64,000 nucleotides of DNA from Haliclystus octoradiatus. Taxonomy: Eukaryota > Cnidaria > Staurozoa > Stauromedusae > Haliclystidae. The DNA lies in the NCBI GenBank assembly GCA_916610825.1, contig OU744448.1:17297936-17361935 (forward strand), in the 5' to 3' direction. Positions 1 through 15,200 of the stretch are shown here, piece by piece. The number at the start of each line of letters is the position of its first letter. The first letter of the stretch is position 1. The translations under genes and the position numbers were made by a program. Under the pieces are notes generated by a model, which saw only the letters and a list, made by a program, of their open reading frames with translations, made no database searches and was not told the origin of the DNA.

Positions 1-173
1 AAATATGTCTGTTTTCGGACTATTTACAGGAGTTTGTCTGAAATATTTTGGAGCTGGAGTCGGAGTAGGAGTCTACTTTTCTTACATTTACGGAGCCGGA
101 CTCGGAGTCAGACCCTTCTACAATGCCTTTTTTCGGATTCGTAGTCTGAACATTCTGACTCCGTACACCTCTG
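1..173. mobile_element. Right end of a hAT-like nonautonomous element (truncated by window edge)
   Basis: The stretch is rich in GGAGTCGGAGT-like repeats and ends with GACTCCGTACACCTCTG (157-173). That is the exact reverse complement of the left terminus of the 1.46-kb element at 34034-35489. It therefore looks like the right end of another copy of that family, with the rest lying left of the window. The small open frame across it has no gene-like character. Confidence 0.6.
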
Positions 174-231
174 ATGAGACATGGGCATACACATAAATAC
201 GCAGTTTGATTATCTCTTATCTTTATCTCAC

Positions 232-3200
232 CTGGCTCTTGAGTGCCACAATCGTAGCGTTAACAATAGTCTGAGGGGTTGAACCACCGATCAATTTACA
301 TCGTAAATCTTTAATGCCGGCTAAATCACAAATTGTTCTTACTATCCGTTGACATCTCAAACCATGTCCTATAAACAATTACACAAGTAAGTTAAAAGAC
401 AATAAAATTCAATCTGATTTGAAAATATGAAAAGTTATATATCGTGGGGCCATGCAAGCAAACAGCCACTGACCTCTCTCCTCTGGTTACTAGTATTAGC
501 CCTACCTAATCGGATAAGTACATCCAATACAATGATTCATATTGGAATAGGCATAGCCAACATAGAGAATATTGTAAGTCTAGACCTTGTTAAGTCAACA
601 AACTAATTTCCAGTCATACGTAAATGGTGTATCCCTACTGTATATGAGCGATATAGAGAGGGTCTAAGCGTAAAATAGAAATTTAAAAACTGATAAGTTT
701 GTTCTGCAGAGAAACTGGATTATAATCGATTAATGTATTAAAGAAGTGCAGAGAGTTTCAACGAATGATTTTCATCGAAAGAGTGTATCTCCCTCATGTT
801 AGCATTTCAAAGAAGGTCAACTCAGCCTTGACTTAATTATAACATCAAATGAGTACCATCTAAGGATGGCGAATGGAACGGTCCAGATGAAATTGAATTG
901 TTAGTAGCTGCGGTGGCCATGAAATCTGTTGAGATTGATCTGCAGAATCACGACTGAGATCAATAAAGACCAATTAACATCATTGATTTCAGCAAAAAGA
1001 GCCACTCCTCTAGAAATAGAAGAGGTACGAGTGCCTTTGGTAGGTCGATACCATCTCAATTACTATTATTATATTAGCATTAGCAATAATGAGACATGCG
1101 CAATTTAGAGATCACATTAACAACGCTTAGTTTGAAAAAATAACAATCCGAATAAGATTCTATATCAGATTTGAGTCCATACATTCAGTAAATAATACCT
1201 TTTGGTTTTCTTTCCATAGTCATTCGAATGTTGTCATATTTTAGTTGTAGGTCATGATAAACTAAAACAAAGATTAGAATAACAAATGGGTTTACTTCGA
1301 AACGGAGGCTTCGTTCTAGAGTTCACCGTCCAAAAACTGAATCCTAACAATAACTTGACTTCAAAATATAAATTCACATTTTAATGAGTTGTAATTGGTA
1401 AATTTTGAACATTTGGATATGTGAAACAGAAGTTTTGAAAATTATCAGTGATGTACCATAAAAATAACCACAACAAGATATCAGTCCCACATTGACACTT
1501 ACACAAAGTCAATCAAATCAAGGATATTTCCTTTGAACATGCTGATAAGTATAAATCAACTTTATCGTGTACATACGCTGTCTGGATTAGTCAAAGTATA
1601 GGAAGGATATCTAATCACAAACACTATCTATATACCCGTCCCTCAGTGATTAGGTTTATGAACAATTGGCCGGTAGCTACATGGGTGGAAATATAATAAA
1701 CTGTAAATAACAAGTATGTTGAAGTTTCAATGAATTGATTTAAGCAAGCTATCCATTGGAAATTTAACATATACAAGATAGGAATAAATAAAACCACTCA
1801 CTTGTATGATTATCACTGATGTTGATGTCATGAAGGTAGTTTGCTGCTTTGTTACGTGCCTAACATAGAGTAGTATAGTCCATATGAGTACAATGATGAA
1901 CAGAATTTTATAGTGGGCCCTATTTATTTGCCTTAGTAGCCGCCAGCTATGTTGTTCCAGCTCAGCTGGTCTCTATCAACAACAAAAAGCAGCCCCTGTG
2001 AAAATAGTGCCATAACGCCAAATGGCCCATGACTTCATGAACAATTCATGAAACGTCATAAAAGCTTCATGACAATATGAGATTTAAAAGTACTGAAATT
2101 TGCTAAACATGAAAGGTTCATGAAAAACAGCCAATTCAATGTGTTTATGAAGTTTTGATGAGCTGATTGTTCATGAACGGTTACTGAACTGTTTATAAAA
2201 TGTCCAGGAACAGTTTACGGACTTGGTGATTTCTTCGCAAGGAAGGATGTAACATCAACTACATAAGCAAAACATACTACTTTGAGAATTTATAAATAAA
2301 ATGAATGGAAGCAAATTTACCAATAGAGCAGAGACATATTCATATACAGAAGCACATGCTCTATCAATTTCCTTCTTTCAATTACCTTGCGAATGGCACC
2401 GACAGGTACTTGACCCTTACCAATAGCCCACCCTGAAAAAGCATAATAAAAACATTTAAAATGTATTATTATATCCGCAACTGAGAAAAGCTGTGTTCGA
2501 AAAAACTATTATTCCATACGTAAAATATCACATTTTCAGACGCAAAAATATCACATTTTCAGAGGTGAAAATAACACTTTTAAACCAATGAGTGAACTCC
2601 ATTTGTTGCAACAAAGTTTCTTTTGTTGTTTCTACTGAAATTCAGAATGTTTCAAAGTTTCAAATAGTAAATTTGAAATGGCGGATAGGTTTGAAGCTCT
2701 GGGGTTGAAGTTTCTGACTAAGACAGAAGTTTAGCAGCCTTGAAAGATGTTTATTCAGGTATATATACTTTTTAAAGATTTCTTGGCTTTGTTGTTAGAA
2801 TGGATCATGCTTATAGCGATATCTCACAAGCTTGCAGAGCCTTGTGAGATATCCCTTTAAACACTCAAAAATAAATCCAATATCTGTGCACGCCCATGTA
2901 TTATTCTTAATTGCATTGATAAAATAATCAATTACTGTACAATTATGAAATATCTTCACTCATTTGACTTGGTATGGATTTATAATGACATTCTAAACGA
3001 TTAATGTAAAATTCAAAGCATTCATTTCTGGATGCAAACTAGATGAATAAAGAATATGCTACTCTACCTACAACACCATTCCGGTTACCAATAACAACAG
3101 CTGCACTGATCTGCCTCTTCTTCCCTCTGGCCTTTTGAACAGCTACACGTTTCAGTTCAACAACTACTGAATGAAACTCATCTAGAGACTCTGAAATTTA

Positions 3201-6200
3201 AACAATATTTAGCTTTGGGATCACAGGGAACGTAGCAAACATCTATTATACACTCGACAATCAATCTACATACCTCCATTGGGTAGCATAGGGGCACCAG
3301 CAGATTTTCCAGGCCACTTGTGTCCACTCCAGCCTTTCTCGAATGACCTTGGGCGAATAAATCCGTCACGTGACTTTTCATCGTTAATATTTGTGTTATC
3401 TGATTCAACAGGTTTCGGTGATGTTAAATCTATAGGAGAAGTAAACCCTGGCCAAAATTTTTTCTCTTTTCCTAACAATAAATGAATATTTTTTTTTACA
3501 AACAATGCAAACTTCGGAAGAATTTACACCAAAACAACAATTTGATGCAACATAATTTGTTTTGTTTACTGCATCAACAAAGTGAGTATATTTTATGCTG
3601 CTGCTATGTTTACAATGTGATTTAGTTGGTTATTCTGTTGTTTTTTGATACCAAGGCCAGGGTTATGAAGATATTGTTTGAATTTATTACAGTTATCATC
3701 CATTTTATGATATTAATAAACAATCCATATTCTTTATGAAGCAAAATTCAAGATTACCGTAATCTGTCTCAATAAGCAGGATAGGGGATTGAGACATTTA
3801 CACATGGGCAACATATTGCAAAGAATATGTTCTAAAAAGGCATGCAGTAATGTGAAAGAAAATACAAAGCAATTATTAACACACCATCAATTAGGCTGCA
3901 TCATCTCAAAAGGTGAAGAGGCTGCAAGTCTGTGCAATATTTGTTTCATCGGAAATTTACAATCAGAAAATGTTCTAGTCAAAGTTGATTTCAAGAACTC
4001 TTTGCAGAACTTGCAGACATTTGTATAAAAAGTTCATGAACATTTAACGTTCATGGACAGTTCATTAAAGCACGAACTGTTCCTTGCATAAGAAAAGACA
4101 ATGAACTCCTCAAGAGCTGGCTCAGAATGAAGCTCTGGGATATACAAACATAATGACAACGACCAGTAGAATAACATTAAATCAGCTAGCAGCCACAGCA
4201 CTCAAGATTCAGGTAACGTAGCATTCCTTTTCAGGTAGAGGGCATAATTTAACAACAACACGCTATGTTGCAATCATCTGGAGGCTGTTAAGACCTGTGA
4301 AACAAACTGAAAATGTTGATAAATCAGTGGAAACTGGATACTAGGCTAACCAACTGCCACTCCACGTTATGCAACACCGACACACTACATCAAATTTCAT
4401 CGACAAAAATCTCAGTGATAAATCAAAAAGGAAACGGTACCTTCAATTTGAGCTACATCCACGTAGAGGAAATGTTACCGTGGCACGGATAAAAGGAATA
4501 CTGTGTTTAATTTTCGAGAGCACTGTCAAAAACTCAAAAGAAAAGCATTTAATAGGAATCATCAATGGCAACAATAATTTTTGAGCTTTGACAACGTTTT
4601 TCTATCAACGTTAGCCATTTTCAGGTTCAAATTATCTAAAAAGTAAGCCTATTTATTACAAAAAGTATCAAAATTGAAATTAACATTACGGTGCTTAAAC
4701 TATTTTTATACAAAATACATAAAATAGCTTGGCTTTTATTGAGTCAGAGCCTTTTTCCAGGGAAACGCTAATGAAGTTATATCAAAGATGTCTACTAAAA
4801 AAATAATACTATAGCCAGCCAATTTGCTAATCGTGTAATACCAACATGGAGTTGCACTGTTTATTACTTTAAAAAATACCTTTGAACGATTAGATTTTTC
4901 AAAATTTGTAAAATTAACTTTCAGAGGCTAAATGAATAAACGGCGAAGTTGGCACAAGGTCATTCAAACAGTGATGCTCAGACTGATGAGAGTATTATTG
5001 ACATTCACGATACAAATCGTTGGCGATATTTGTATAGTCCCCAGCAATTGTAAATCCATGTGTCCAATGTCTATTATAATTGCAAATTTACGAAGAGCAA
5101 TTTGATTCAAGCTGCAAATGTTTTATATTATTGGAAATATAACATTTGATAGTCACAAGGTCTGAGCCTCTAAGTTTACATCCTTAAAATGATTTGGTTG
5201 TTAGAACAGTTCTTGAACCTAATGGTCATCATTTATATGATGCTTTAAAAAAATAACCTTTCAATATCAAAGTTAGCATATGCTCATAATGTATATTATA
5301 TATGTTTTACTTGGCGGTCAATTTTTGTTTCATGGAGGTTGCTGGTGTTCAATGAGAGGTGAGATTAAAGTCTATAGATTAAGTGATACATTCTTCAATT
5401 TTTTCATAGTCAACGTTGAAGCATCATCTGTAGGTGCTGTTGATCAGTTAAGTACACAATGCAAAGCATGTTGCAAATCCTTTGGCATGAAAACAGGCCT
5501 GAAAGTCTAAAAGTAAATGAGTTGTTGATTAAGTCAGAAGATTGTGACAAACCAGTTGCAAATCAAAAGAAAGAAATCAAAGAATATTGTGGCACATACC
5601 AAAACAGCAAAAATGCAACAAATTAATCATGATTGGTCTCAACAACAGGTACAATTTTCTTAATTGAACAATGACATGAGTGAAGCCAATATTTCACACT
5701 GCACAATCATGTTCTGTTGTTATAATCCACAGATGGCAAAGGTCTGTATTGTTTCATGAATCTTGAAAGCCATGATTTCACATAAGAAACCCAACCAGCA
5801 CTACGAACCTAAAATCGCATGATAATCGTATAACAACCGCATGAAAATCGTGTGAAAAAGTACAAGATTTCCACGCGATTTACGACTATAGTAAGGATGT
5901 TTTTTTTAAGGGAGATTCAAGAGGGTTGAGCCTTTTATTCTCAACAGATGGGATTGACCCGTTACAAAAAGCTGCAAAAAGCAGATCCATGTGGCCAATG
6001 AGTGTGAGTCTGCCAAATTATCCAAGAAAAATAGAAACTTGATTGGCTCAATAATTTTACCTGGTATAATACCATCTAATAATGGCAAAGAGCCATATAG
6101 TTTACAAGCTTATATTAAATTATTGGTTGATGATCTTAATAGCTTGAATGGAACTGTTATTTATGACTCTTTTCGTGGCGAAAATTTTGTTATTCGTGTA

Positions 6201-9200
6201 AGGGTATTCACGTATTCTTTGGATTATCCTGGAATCGGAAAGGTGCGTTTCATACAATATACACTCCCGCACTTTATGATAATTTCTATTCTTTCACATA
6301 TGTTTTAAGTTGTTTCTGGATTTACAGGTGTTCTTATGTCAGGGGTCTGGGGGCTATCGAGGATGTTCCTCGTGCAATCTTAAGGGTAACAATCGTTAAT
6401 ATATTGAAAAATAGACTGTCTGAGTGACACTATTTCTAACATTGTACTATTTGTACGTAGGTATGCAATGTATTTAATGCAGTAGAGTCGTTTATCCAGG
6501 AAATCGTCAATATCTATCAATAGACGATCCTCTAAGGAGTAAAAATTCCTATTTCCTGAAAATCAAGATCCCCCAGGCATGAAGTCAAAACGTGAGATGG
6601 ACAGTTTCAGAATTGCGATTAAAGAAGCTAAAAATAATAAGAAAAAGAAAAAAAAATTAATCAAAGCTTCTGGAGTTCGAGGTGTCTATAGTTTTATGGG
6701 TCTTGATTATCACAATTTTTTTAAAGACGTCCAACCTGATGCAATGCACACGGTGTCCAACGTTATTAAAACCTTGATTAAATTAATTTCTAACAATTAC
6801 CAGCTAAAAATGATAGTTGTGCTAGAAGATGAGAAATTACTGAAGGATGTGAATAAAGTCGCAAATTTGAAAAAAGCAATGAAGGCACGAAAAAAAAGAG
6901 AAATGTTAAACATATTCCTTACGTTCTCAGTGAGTCTGACCTGGCAATTGCCAATTCCAGGGCAGCTTCAATTGTGGTCCCCTGAGTACGCTTACAGATC
7001 AATTAAAGTATTCGTGCCAGTGGTAGTACATGAAAACACATGATTGAATTGAGGTTAGATATTATATTAATTTCTCAATCATTTAGTATGCACAGCATGG
7101 TTATATTAAATATTCACCATTTGCTTATTTCTCATTCTAATTCAGTTTGCAACACAAAAGGAATGCTGAAATTTTGTTTGAGAGGCCTGTTATCAGAACC
7201 CCAACAGTCGACTCTTTTCGGATTTATGGATAATCTTGCTGAACTCCTCCAAGATGATCACACTTCATCAAGCCTCGATGCATTGATTGAAACTTCAATT
7301 CATCAATTAGCCCTAGTCGAGCGGGATTTTCCTATCGCAATACACGTTTTTAAATAAATGCTATAGTTTTCTAACAAATTTACGTTTCAATTATATTCAT
7401 TTACAATACATCTTGAGTAATTGGATACGAGTTATCTTGTTTATTATTATTTTTCTCTTTGCCTGTTAGGACATCTCGTTGCACATCCTAATCCATCTAT
7501 TCGAAGCAATTAAAACAAATGGGCCTGCCCATGTGCACTGGATGTATCCATACGAGAGACTCAAATCATCGAATCAGAAACAAAACAGTACCAGAAGCGG
7601 ATGTTATGCAAACATATAAGGTAATAGACATATTATTCTATAATCTATATATTTCTATCTGAATATTTTCGTCTTTTCATTTGTGACATTGGTATTTTTT
7701 TAAAGATCTTTGATTGGTGCAACTCTCAACTTTTAACACGGAAAATAGCATCATATTTGTTGGAAGCGTTTGACATGAAAGAAAGTGAGGGATTTATGTT
7801 TTAATTGATTTGAGCTGGTGGATTTTGTGGCATGTTTGATATGGGGCATTTATATTTATTTACTATTTTCAGATTACGACCATCTACTGAATGACAAAGA
7901 TATGTATGCCGAAGGAAAAGTAAAGATTATTAGTCAAATTCTTTGAAGAGCATGATGATGAACAAATTACAATAAATAGTTTAATTGAAATAATGCATAC
8001 ATCAGATGAAGAACCATATAGCCGCACTTATATGAAAAGCCAACTGATTGAATATTTGGTGATAACATCTTGATCGCTGTAGTAGATGGAAAGTCAAGTG
8101 TTGTAACAATGGGAGGACTGATTATGCGATTTTATAGCAGTTTCATGAATCAAATTGTAATATTACACTACTTCAGAAAAAAAGTATAATTGCAACTGCT
8201 GCAAAATTAATTCTAAGTGATATAAAATCTATCCCCTGTTTGCATGACTTTTATCCCTCAATAATGGTTCAACTCATCCTAGAAAATCATCTGTATTATT
8301 TTTTACCTATGATAAACATGAAATCAACTGATGCTACATGTATATTTTTACATTGACATTTATTAGCAAACATAGACATTTTCATAACACTACATTCATT
8401 TTAACTTTTAATCAACCATGATGGTGGAAAGTGTATCATATAATTAACAATGAACCTGAGGGTAATGACTTGAGTAATAGATTTTTACGTCTTGGAGGTT
8501 TTCATTTAACTACATATGAGTATTCTTGGTAGTATTGGACATTCATTTGATAGGTGAATCTTGTATTGAAGAGATACTAAATTCAATTGATGATCCAAAT
8601 GCCGTAAAACATATGCTTACAGGCAAAGCAATTTCCAGAGCAATTAGAGGTCATTTTTTGCTTGATAATGCATTGAATATTTTACTACAGTATTTGCTGA
8701 TATTGTCAAAGTAAATAATCAAAATAGTGAACGAGCTGATGCTACCATTTAGACTGAATCAATTACCCCAAAACATGATCTATATGAACAGCTTGTACTT
8801 TCTACACATAAAAGTGAAGATATTGAAACACCGAATGGGTTTTATACCAATTAATGTCAAATGAGCTATCGCTCAACTTTCAAACATTTAAGGAAGAACA
8901 TGTCAGGAGACCGTACTGCTTCTTTATGGTTAATGTACACGTAAAGTAAAAAAAGAGTTAATGTACAAGTTAATGTAGTTGAACCGGTTAATGTACATGG
9001 ATATGATAGATCTTCTGAAAATAAAGATTAAAAACTGAGCGGCTAGGGAACTGGTTGATTCATGTACACACTATGTCTGAAATTATCCTTTACTTGATTG
9101 CCAATAGTCATAACCATTTTACCAAGTCAATACAGTATTTGCAATCAATCAATGATTTTGAACTAAAAAATCCAGAAATGTACAAGAAGTTGAAGGAAAG

Positions 9201-12200
9201 ATACCACGTTGTCAGAAAGAGTGACAGAGAGTGGTCAGGTGCTTGGACTGATTTGGCAATTGAGCAGGTTTTGATGCGTAGCCTGAAAACAAGTGGTGGC
9301 TTAACTGGAGGCAGTGACTTTGATGAGTAGCAAAGATTGTCATGGATTTTATCTATAAATGCCAGCATGTGTGGAGTTCAATAGAGCAATGCTAGAACTT
9401 ACAGGTGTGAATTATAAAACTGGTGAACAGAACAAAGATTTGTCTGAAGCTAGACAAAAAAAGATTGACTTAACAACGATATCATACAAATTGCATTCAC
9501 GAAATAAATTTAGTGGGTCAGTCTTCTAATTAACTAGATTACAGGTGTGTTGCAAATGAAAAGGCAAACCAACACTCCACAAGGTCCATTGGCTGTAAAG
9601 CCCTTTCAACTATGGATGGACAGCATGTTTCTGGACATGTGTTTAAAAAATATATAACTGTGGTTACAATGACATTAAAAATGTTACTTAATTTGGATGG
9701 ACAAGAAATTCATGTGGATCCACAACTTTTATTCCAGAGAATAATTTTAGCATCTATGCTTTAAGTTTAGATCTACAAAGTATATTCAGATATGAACTTG
9801 CACATTCCCTTCTTCATTATTTGATACAAGTTTGATGCTTCGTGAAGCTCACAAAGCAGAGATTGCAGATGAGATCTGGGAATTAGCTAAATCTCCTATC
9901 AATTTAGTAGAAAATGTTGAACAGTTTGTACTGGATGGAGGAGCTCTACTCCATAGAAATCTATGGCCGCCAAAAAGTACCTTTGGAGATATCTGTGTCT
10001 TACACTGTAGATATGTAAACAAAAAATATGGATTTCCAATAATTTTCTTTGACGGCTACAGGGAAGAGTTATCTACCAAATCTGTTACCCATCAGCGTAG
10101 AAAACAAAGTAAAGTTGGATTAAGAGTTAAAATAGCAAAAGACCTGATTTGTACAATTAAAAAAGACGACTTCATTTCCTTCCTTCCTTAAAGAGATGAC
10201 TTAAAACAAGCATCTATTGATAAGACTGACAAATTTATCTTATACAATTGTGATAAGAAAAAAGGTAAAGGCCGCCCACGTAAGATAGACCATCCCGTTT
10301 TAGCGAGGGAGAGAGCTGTATTGAACACTCTTCAACGTATTCTACCTTTATCAGTTGCTACTTCATTATCACCTGTTGACTTTAGACTTGCACATATATA
10401 TGGCCTCCCTAAAACCCACAAGCCTGTAATATCAATGAGGCCGTTTCTCTCCGCAACTAATTTGTATAATTTCAAGTTAGCAAAATGGCTCGAAGAAAAG
10501 CTTCAACCTTTGTCTATAAGTGATTACAGTGTTAGTGATATATTCAATTTCGCGGAAAAAGCACAATCTCTAGAGTTTTCACAAAACGACATTTTCATAT
10601 CATATGATGTAGAATCATTATTTACAAACGTTCCTGTTGATGAAACTATTGATATCATTGTAAACAGAGCGTTCCAGGATAATTGGTTTAGTGACACAAA
10701 TGATTTGATGATTACTAAGGACCAACTAAGGAAACTATTAGAAATAGCGACAAATAACCAGCTATTTACCTTTCAAGGAAATTTATACGAGCAAATAGAT
10801 GGCGTAGCGATGAGGTCCCCTCTTGGACCGTTGATGGCAAATGCCTTTATGTGTTATATCGAAGACAAACTAGAAAAAGATGGTGTATTACCTGAACATT
10901 ATTATAGATATGTTGATGACACACTCACCTTAATGGAAAGTCAGGAAAGTGCACATAAGTTTTTAGAAGTATTAAATCAAGCTCACCCTGCATTTAATTT
11001 TACCATGGAGTTACCCGACAAAGGCATAATATCATTTTTAGGCATCACTATTGACAAAACGAATGAAATAATAGACTTGGTGTTCATCACAAGAAAACAG
11101 ACAGTGGGTTATTATTACAATATCAAAGCCATGTTGATAACAGTTATAAAACATCTTTACTAACGACGATGCTTCATCGGGCTTCCCGATTATCTTCAAC
11201 TGTTGAAAACTTTAATTTAGAATGTAATAATTTAAGAGAGACATTTATTAGCCTCAAATACCCATTTGACCTAATTAATTATTACATTAACAAATTTAAA
11301 AAGGAACGTATTGAGCGTGAGCCTGATTTGCCAGTTGCGAGTAAGAATCGTCACGGAAATGACATCAATTTAATTCTAGCCTACCTTTCAAAGATCAAAT
11401 TCGGCTAATTCACTGAAAAGGCAGGATTGGCTGAAGTAAGTGCAAAAATCGGAAAATCAATTAAGCCGGTATTTACAAGTAAAAAATTGATTGATGAATT
11501 GCGGACATGTGAGCCTAAGCCGGCTGTATTGTCTCATCAATGCGTTGTTTATTGTTTTGAATGTGATTCGTGTGAAGCGAATTATGTTGGGTTCACTTCC
11601 CAACACTTACATCAATGTATTGCCGGACATTGCAGCTCTGCTGTTGGTTTGCATTTCCGCAACGTTCATCAACAAAACGTGAAAGACAAACACCACACTT
11701 TTAGGGTTTTACGGAAATGTAAAAATAAATTTGATTGTTTGATTCATGAGATGCTCGCAATCAGGCGGATCAAACCGACGCTCAATACGCAATCTGATTC
11801 AATCAAATCTAAATTGTTCTCTGCATAACTGTATTGTCTAACGTCATTAACACCTTTTTATTGTATTATGTAGTCTATTCTTTGTTGAATTTTTATCACA
11901 TTATACTGTAAAATTTTAGTAAGTAAAACATATAAATATTCATGTATTTTAAATATCCATCCTTTTTAATTCATAATCGCTTGAAAATGTCATATTAAGT
12001 ATAATGACAAAACGTTGCAAAATTACGCCTTTTATAGCTTGTCTTTCTTACAGACTTCCTTTCCAAAGTAGAAAATAAACAAGATTTTATACTGATGCTG
12101 TCAGAGTATCTTCATGTGTCTCTATGTCTATGTTTTCATCCATCTGGTGATGCAGACAGCTTTGTGGTAAAAGCAATAGAAAGTTTCAGGTATCAGGATA

Positions 12201-15200
12201 CTGTTTTGGTTGGCGACGATACTGATTTGTTAATTTTATTATGTTACCATGCAAGTGACATATTATCACATCAGCTATATACCAGAAGAAAAGAAAAATT
12301 CCAATAAAAATTGTGTGCGGAATATAAAAATTGTCAGAGAGCTCTAAGGTAAACATTTATGTGACAATATGACAAATTATTGTTGTATGCTTTTCTTGTG
12401 TGTGATACTACCTCGAGAGGATTTGGAAAAAGTGTATCATTGAAAAACTTTAATGTAAAAATCATTTTCAAAATTCCAGCACAAATTTTCAATAAGAGAT
12501 TAATGAGTAAAGATGCTATATCTGCAGCAGGGGGCATGCATTTTTGGCTTTATATGACAGCTGTCAAAAAGAAACAAATTGACATGCTACGGTATCGCCG
12601 CTACTGTGAAAACATTATGAAATGCAAAGTTGATGTCAAACCAGAACAACTACCACCAACATCAGCTACCATAAAGCAACACTCATATCGAATATACCTA
12701 CAAGTTTAGCAATGGATAGACCATAAGTATGATTTTCTACCAACTCAATGGGGCTGGAAATTTTCCAATGAGAAAGTTTGACTTGTGTTGACAGATATTC
12801 CACCAGCACCTGATTCCACTTGTAAAGTGTCCTACTAAATTTCAAAATCTTCTCCTACATCAATTGATTTGATTTATGTAAATTATACTAATGGCGTTAT
12901 AAGATCTGACGCAATTCATATGGGGGTTAGTGACCATTCGCTTGCATTTTACGTAATAAAATCTGGCATTCCAAAATCTACACCTAAAACAATAGAATAT
13001 TGGTCATTCAAGAAATATAACAAAGATATGTTCATAGAAGATTTATGTAGCATCTAGAGGAATCGTATTTTGACGCAAATTGGCTTTAGACCAAATTTAT
13101 TGGGAGACTACATTATATTTAGTCGAAGTTGAAAAATTGCTTATTGATGGTAGCAAATCGGAAATGGCCTGGGTAACAGAGGCTTTGTAGGTTTTGGTAA
13201 TGCTATTCTTCACAGAACACACAGATCTTGTATTGTGATTGGTTACCTGTTGGTAAAATATTGGACAAGCTTGTGGTTTTGAGGAAGTAGTTCACATAAA
13301 GTAAAAAACTAATGTGGACGGTGTCGCCCTACCGAAGGCACCCGTACCACTCATCTATTTTAAACACTCCTTAGATCTCAGCCGCGACACTACAGATCAA
13401 TTTCAACAGATTTCATGGCAGATAGGCCTTGATTGTCAATGCGCAACAATGCGCCGCAGCTACTCACAATGCAATTCCTTCTGAACCATTTCATCCGCCA
13501 TCCTTAGATGGTACTCATTTGATGTTTCAGATAAAGCCAAGGCTGAGTTGACCTGAGGGGGATTTGAACCACAGTCGATGAGATATGATACGATGTGAAG
13601 TTCGGTTGCTCTGCCAACTGAGCTAATCACCCCTTCACTAGTTCACATGATTGCCTTATAGGGAAGTTTTTGTCATAATTTGGTGACAATATCGAAGGTA
13701 AGAAATTGGTAGATTCATTCTTGTTTGAATTTCGCTACCTACGCAACGCTATTCGCTGTTACGCATCTACGATAGTTTATATATACTAATTACATTAATT
13801 TGGCTCATCGTCAACTGGTGCATGCTGATCAAGATACGGTAATCCGTCAGTCTTCGGCGAATGTCATTGGTGAGAGTGCAACTTCAGTACAACGAAGCGA
13901 AGATACGTCCTCAATTAATCTACCTACATTTGTTAATTCTTTTGCTATGGCTCCCTCTATTGCTGAAAACCCGCTACTATGGCATCATCATTGAGTAAGT
14001 CAGGGTCTGGGCTAGGGGATGTCCAAACTAATGATTCTTCACCAAGCAAGCACTGGCAGATTAATTCAACAATTACCTTCTCAGGTAGGACAACAACCTT
14101 TTATTATTGGACCTGGTTCATCCCCAATTTCATCAAAGTTGGTTACCAAGATTGTATCTGGAAAATTTGTCGAATTAGGTGACTTGATTTTGCCCCAGGC
14201 TATAGACTTGGAAAAGGACCCTATTTTATTCGCTAACAGCAAGGCAATTTTGATGTCATCCCGAAGCGTCAGCGTCGTAAGATAGACGAAATAATAAGTT
14301 GGGTACAAGCTTTTTCTATCTACATGCTTATACTAACAACATCTGACAAAGCATTTAGAGAACATGCTGCAGCTGCTAACATTGTAGATTGGTCAGTTAT
14401 CAACAACCCATTAACAACAGCTTTCATACTGCTGGGGGTATCATCTCGTATGAATTGAGAGTCCCGATCTCGTTCTCGGGTTTAATGTGTTGAAGCACGT
14501 GGCACATTTCATGAAGCATATGGTACGCCTTCCAGCAAGATTATCTGCCGTTCGTGGAACAGAGAGCTATATTCGTCGGCGTATTCTTCATGTAATTATG
14601 CTCATAAATGTGCAGATTGTCCTGGCACTCATCGCTCTATCCATTGTGAAGCTGCATCAGATCGTACAGTTGTTACAATATCACAGAAAAGATCGCCAGT
14701 ACCATAATCATCAGATCTCGGCCACGGTGTACCACCAAAGCGGTGAAGTTCTTACAAGAATACATTATCAGGAAACATTGTTCGTTTATTTAAATTGCTA
14801 TTGATCGTTAATATTATGCATTGCTAGTTAGAGAATATCACCTATAATACCATGTACTTAGCTCTTTGGTTAAGATTTTGTTTGTTGGACATTTCTCAGG
14901 CGGTGTCCTCTCTATGATGATCGTACTGTTCACATACTGATGCTTAGATTCTCTTGTGTCGGGTAAAATTAAAATTTCTTAGTTTAATTTTTGATAAAGT
15001 TAGTCTGCCCCCATTTAATTATACAAGTTTTCGGCCATTCAGCTATTGGGTACTATAAATTTACGAGAAGTTCTCATTATACGCTTTAGGCAATATGCTA
15101 CTTGGCATGTTTGAGTAGGGAGCTTCTTCTTCTTATGCTAGCGTTTGCCTGGTTGTTGTTGTCACATACCTTAAGTTTACCAGAAGTGTTTGCTACACCA

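Larger units (their letters stand above)
10180..12052 (+). mobile_element. Penelope-like retroelement, 5' truncated
   Basis: A 1.87-kb insertion carries reverse transcriptase followed by a GIY-YIG endonuclease, the defining order of Penelope-like elements. It is bounded by a 12-bp near-identical duplication of the host pseudogene and interrupts that pseudogene's nuclease-like domain. The N-terminal RT segments are missing. The 3' 230 bp after the endonuclease stop are AT-rich, and no hammerhead core was seen in them. Confidence 0.85.

Noticed and set aside
5-196. Gly/Val-rich open frame at the left edge
   Set aside because: It is created by GGAGTCGGAGT-type repeats at the end of a hAT-like element; no start context or homology.
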